Positions 5,199 through 6,434 of a stretch of 6,434 bases of DNA are shown here, in pieces. Source of the DNA: Planctomycetaceae bacterium. GTDB taxonomy: Bacteria; Planctomycetota; Planctomycetia; Planctomycetales; Planctomycetaceae. Numbering within the stretch: position 1 is the first letter of the stretch; every line of letters begins with the position of its first letter. The stretch is from NCBI GenBank assembly GCA_029259875.1, contig JAJDEK010000126.1, positions 1-6,434 on the forward strand. Reading direction: 5' to 3'. Under the pieces are notes generated by a model. That model saw only the letters and a program-made list of their open reading frames with translations. It did no database searches and was not told the DNA's origin. Both the position numbers and the translations under genes were made by a program.

Positions 5199-6194
5199 AT
5201 GGATACAAAAGTTGCAATTTTGGGCGGAGGCGGAATGGCGACTGCCTGTACGACGTTGCTCACAGAATCCTCGGATGTTGCTGTTTCCATGTGGGTACGC
5301 AAAGCTGAGATCGCTGAAGATCTAAGAAAGCACCGCGAGAACAAAAGACTGCTTCCCGGTGTTCCACTTCCAGAATCAGTCGATGTCACTTCCAACATCG
5401 ATGAAGCAGTAGACGGTGCCGATTTTCTTGTTGTCGCTATTCCAACTGAGTTCCTCAGAGAGGCACTCACCCCATTGGCGGCACATCTGAAAAAAAGTTT
5501 GCCGGTAATCAGTGTGATCAAAGGGATTGAAAAAGACACTTTTTTTCGCCCTAGCGAAATCATCGCCGATGTACTGGGGCCCCGCCCTGTTGTAGCACTG
5601 GGCGGCCCCAGCCATGCTGAAGAAATAGCCCGCCGTCTGCCAGCGAGCGTTGTTGCTGCCAGCGGTGACATTCAACTTGCAAAACAAACCCAGAAACTCT
5701 TCAGTACAGACCGATTTCGCGTTTATACGAATGTGGACATCGTCGGAGTGGAATTAGCGGGTGCATTGAAAAACGTAATTGCCATTGCCGCCGGTATCTG
5801 TGATGGAGGCAAGTATGGTGATAATGCAAAGTCAGCTATCATGACTCGCGGTCTCGTAGAAATGAATCGTTTCGGCTCTGCATTGGGCGCAGAACCAGCT
5901 ACTTTCTCCGGATTGGCTGGCGTAGGCGATTTAATTACCACTTGTATGAGCCCCTTTGGTCGAAACCGAAAACTGGGAGAGCAATTGGGACAAGGAGAAT
6001 CTCTGGAACAGATTCTTTCGAAAATGGATGCAGTGGCAGAAGGCGTGAATACCACACGGAGCGTGTATGATCTGGCTGAGGATAAAGGGCTCGACATGCC
6101 GATTACCACCGAGATTTACCGTGTTCTATTTGAAGGCAAGTCACCAAACGACGCAACTCAAACACTTATGACACGGCCTCAACGAGAAGAATAA
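5199..6194 (+). CDS. gpsA: Glycerol-3-phosphate dehydrogenase [NAD(P)+]
   Basis: GpsA reduces dihydroxyacetone phosphate to sn-glycerol-3-phosphate in the cytoplasm, the backbone precursor of phospholipids. The length of 331 residues is normal. Order of motifs: N-terminal dinucleotide-binding loop VAILGGGGMATA (5-16), VVAIPTEFLRE (78-88), SVIKGIE (105-111), GGPSHAEEIA (135-144), the GVELAGALKNVIAIAAG block with the probable catalytic Lys191 (183-199), GDNAKSAIMTRGLVEM (207-222), GLAGVGDLITTCMSPFGRNRKLG (238-260, written here as a span), and EGVNTTRSV (281-289). In the coenzyme loop the usual third Gly (GxGxxG) is Ala, giving GGGGMA; such a change is often linked to NADP use. The ATG at 5199 is the first available, since an in-frame TGA lies at 5193-5195; there is no strong Shine-Dalgarno sequence. 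No clear terminator follows. Confidence 0.97.
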   Translation: MDTKVAILGGGGMATACTTLLTESSDVAVSMWVRKAEIAEDLRKHRENKRLLPGVPLPESVDVTSNIDEAVDGADFLVVAIPTEFLREALTPLAAHLKKSLPVISVIKGIEKDTFFRPSEIIADVLGPRPVVALGGPSHAEEIARRLPASVVAASGDIQLAKQTQKLFSTDRFRVYTNVDIVGVELAGALKNVIAIAAGICDGGKYGDNAKSAIMTRGLVEMNRFGSALGAEPATFSGLAGVGDLITTCMSPFGRNRKLGEQLGQGESLEQILSKMDAVAEGVNTTRSVYDLAEDKGLDMPITTEIYRVLFEGKSPNDATQTLMTRPQREE

Positions 6195-6248
6195 ATCGTT
6201 GGAGATTGTCCCCAAGTAAAAAAAGATGCTCGAAGTCACTACCATTCC

Positions 6249-6269
6249 TAAGAATTAAGAATTAAGAAT
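6249..6269 (+). repeat. Three perfect tandem copies of TAAGAAT
   Basis: The heptamer TAAGAAT occurs three times without interruption, ending just before the ribosome binding site of the downstream gene. It lies in the leader of the PQQ-like gene. It may be a slippage-prone tract, an AT-rich unpaired element aiding ribosome access, or simply a recent replication slip. Confidence 0.9.
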
Positions 6270-6283
6270 TTGGGAGTTCTCTA

Positions 6284-6434
6284 ATGCGATTTTCAGAATG
6301 TGTTTTTCCAATCATCGTTTTTTGCTTGCTGATACCTACTATCTCTCAGGCAGATACTTGGCCCCAGTTTCGTGGAGCTACTGGAAGTGGAATTTCCACT
6401 GAGAAAAACTTGCCCGCGAACTGGTCTCAGGAAC
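6284..6434 (+). CDS. Exported PQQ-like beta-propeller repeat protein (N-terminal part only)
   Basis: Fifty complete codons are present before the window ends. The protein begins MRFSECVFPIIVFCLLIPTISQA, a signal peptide with Arg2, a hydrophobic core and a probable cleavage after SQA (residues 21-23). The mature start DTWPQFRGATGSGIS carries the WPQFRG-x-x-GxGIS signature typical of planctomycetal proteins with PQQ-like (BamB-like) seven- or eight-bladed propeller repeats, followed by LPANWSQE, which fits the usual continuation into the first blade. Such proteins are periplasmic or exported; the exact role is not known. The ATG at 6284-6286 has GGGAG 7 nt upstream (6272-6276), a good ribosome binding site. 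It lies 89 bp after gpsA on the same strand. Confidence 0.85.
   Translation, partial: MRFSECVFPIIVFCLLIPTISQADTWPQFRGATGSGISTEKNLPANWSQE

Noticed and set aside
5156..6109. Minus-strand open frames opposite gpsA
   Set aside because: They lie antisense to an unambiguous gpsA and have the low-complexity Ser/Ala/Pro composition expected of complementary-strand translation.
6195..6235. Terminator for gpsA
   Set aside because: Only a four-base TTGG/CCAA pairing is visible, with no T-tract on the plus strand.
1..6434. CRISPR array, tRNA, rRNA, transposase or attachment sites
   Set aside because: No regularly spaced repeats, cloverleaf elements, transposase motifs or paired flanking repeats were seen on either strand.

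Overview
The window looks like chromosomal DNA from a planctomycete, probably a moderate-GC member of the Gimesia/Planctomyces group. Three things suggest this: the truncated gene at the right edge opens with a signal peptide followed by the WPQFRG-x-x-GxGIS signature common in planctomycetal PQQ-like beta-propeller proteins; the small protein ending in a RRFITFEELHSVVTGLGY-type tail resembles a short family I associate with planctomycetes; and an outer-membrane barrel-like protein sits beside a GlmU that has only the uridylyltransferase domain. The taxonomic call is inference from sequence character; no database was searched.

Left block (1-3890, minus strand). Reading in the direction of transcription: a secreted, proline/glycine-rich beta-barrel-like protein (2751-3890, TTG start), a single-domain GlmU-type uridylyltransferase (1947-2720), ribose-phosphate pyrophosphokinase Prs (779-1726), a conserved-looking 168-residue protein of unknown function (213-719), and the first 56 codons of a Rossmann-fold dehydrogenase/epimerase (1-168). 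The glmU-prs adjacency is a classic bacterial arrangement that pairs UDP-GlcNAc supply with PRPP supply. The 220-bp gap between glmU and prs contains a weak terminator-like hairpin and a -35/-10 candidate, so prs may be transcribed on its own as well as by read-through.

Middle (3891-5198). This stretch is mostly non-coding. It holds a candidate promoter for the barrel gene whose -35 box lies inside a perfect 7-6-7 dyad, then a hairpin-rich segment (about 4320-4590) that no gene explains, then one small minus-strand gene (4569-4808, 79 aa) with an excellent Shine-Dalgarno sequence, then a 390-bp divergent spacer with a good promoter candidate for gpsA.

Right block (5199-6434, plus strand). 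gpsA (NAD(P)+-dependent glycerol-3-phosphate dehydrogenase, complete) supplies sn-glycerol-3-phosphate for phospholipids. It is followed, after a spacer with three perfect tandem TAAGAAT heptamers, by the start of an exported PQQ-like repeat protein.

Overall this is mainly housekeeping envelope and nucleotide metabolism. I see no mobile element, tRNA, rRNA, CRISPR array or defence system. The points most worth a second look are the hairpin-rich intergenic segment, the operator-like dyad over the barrel promoter, the one-domain GlmU, and substituted residues in Prs and GpsA motifs.
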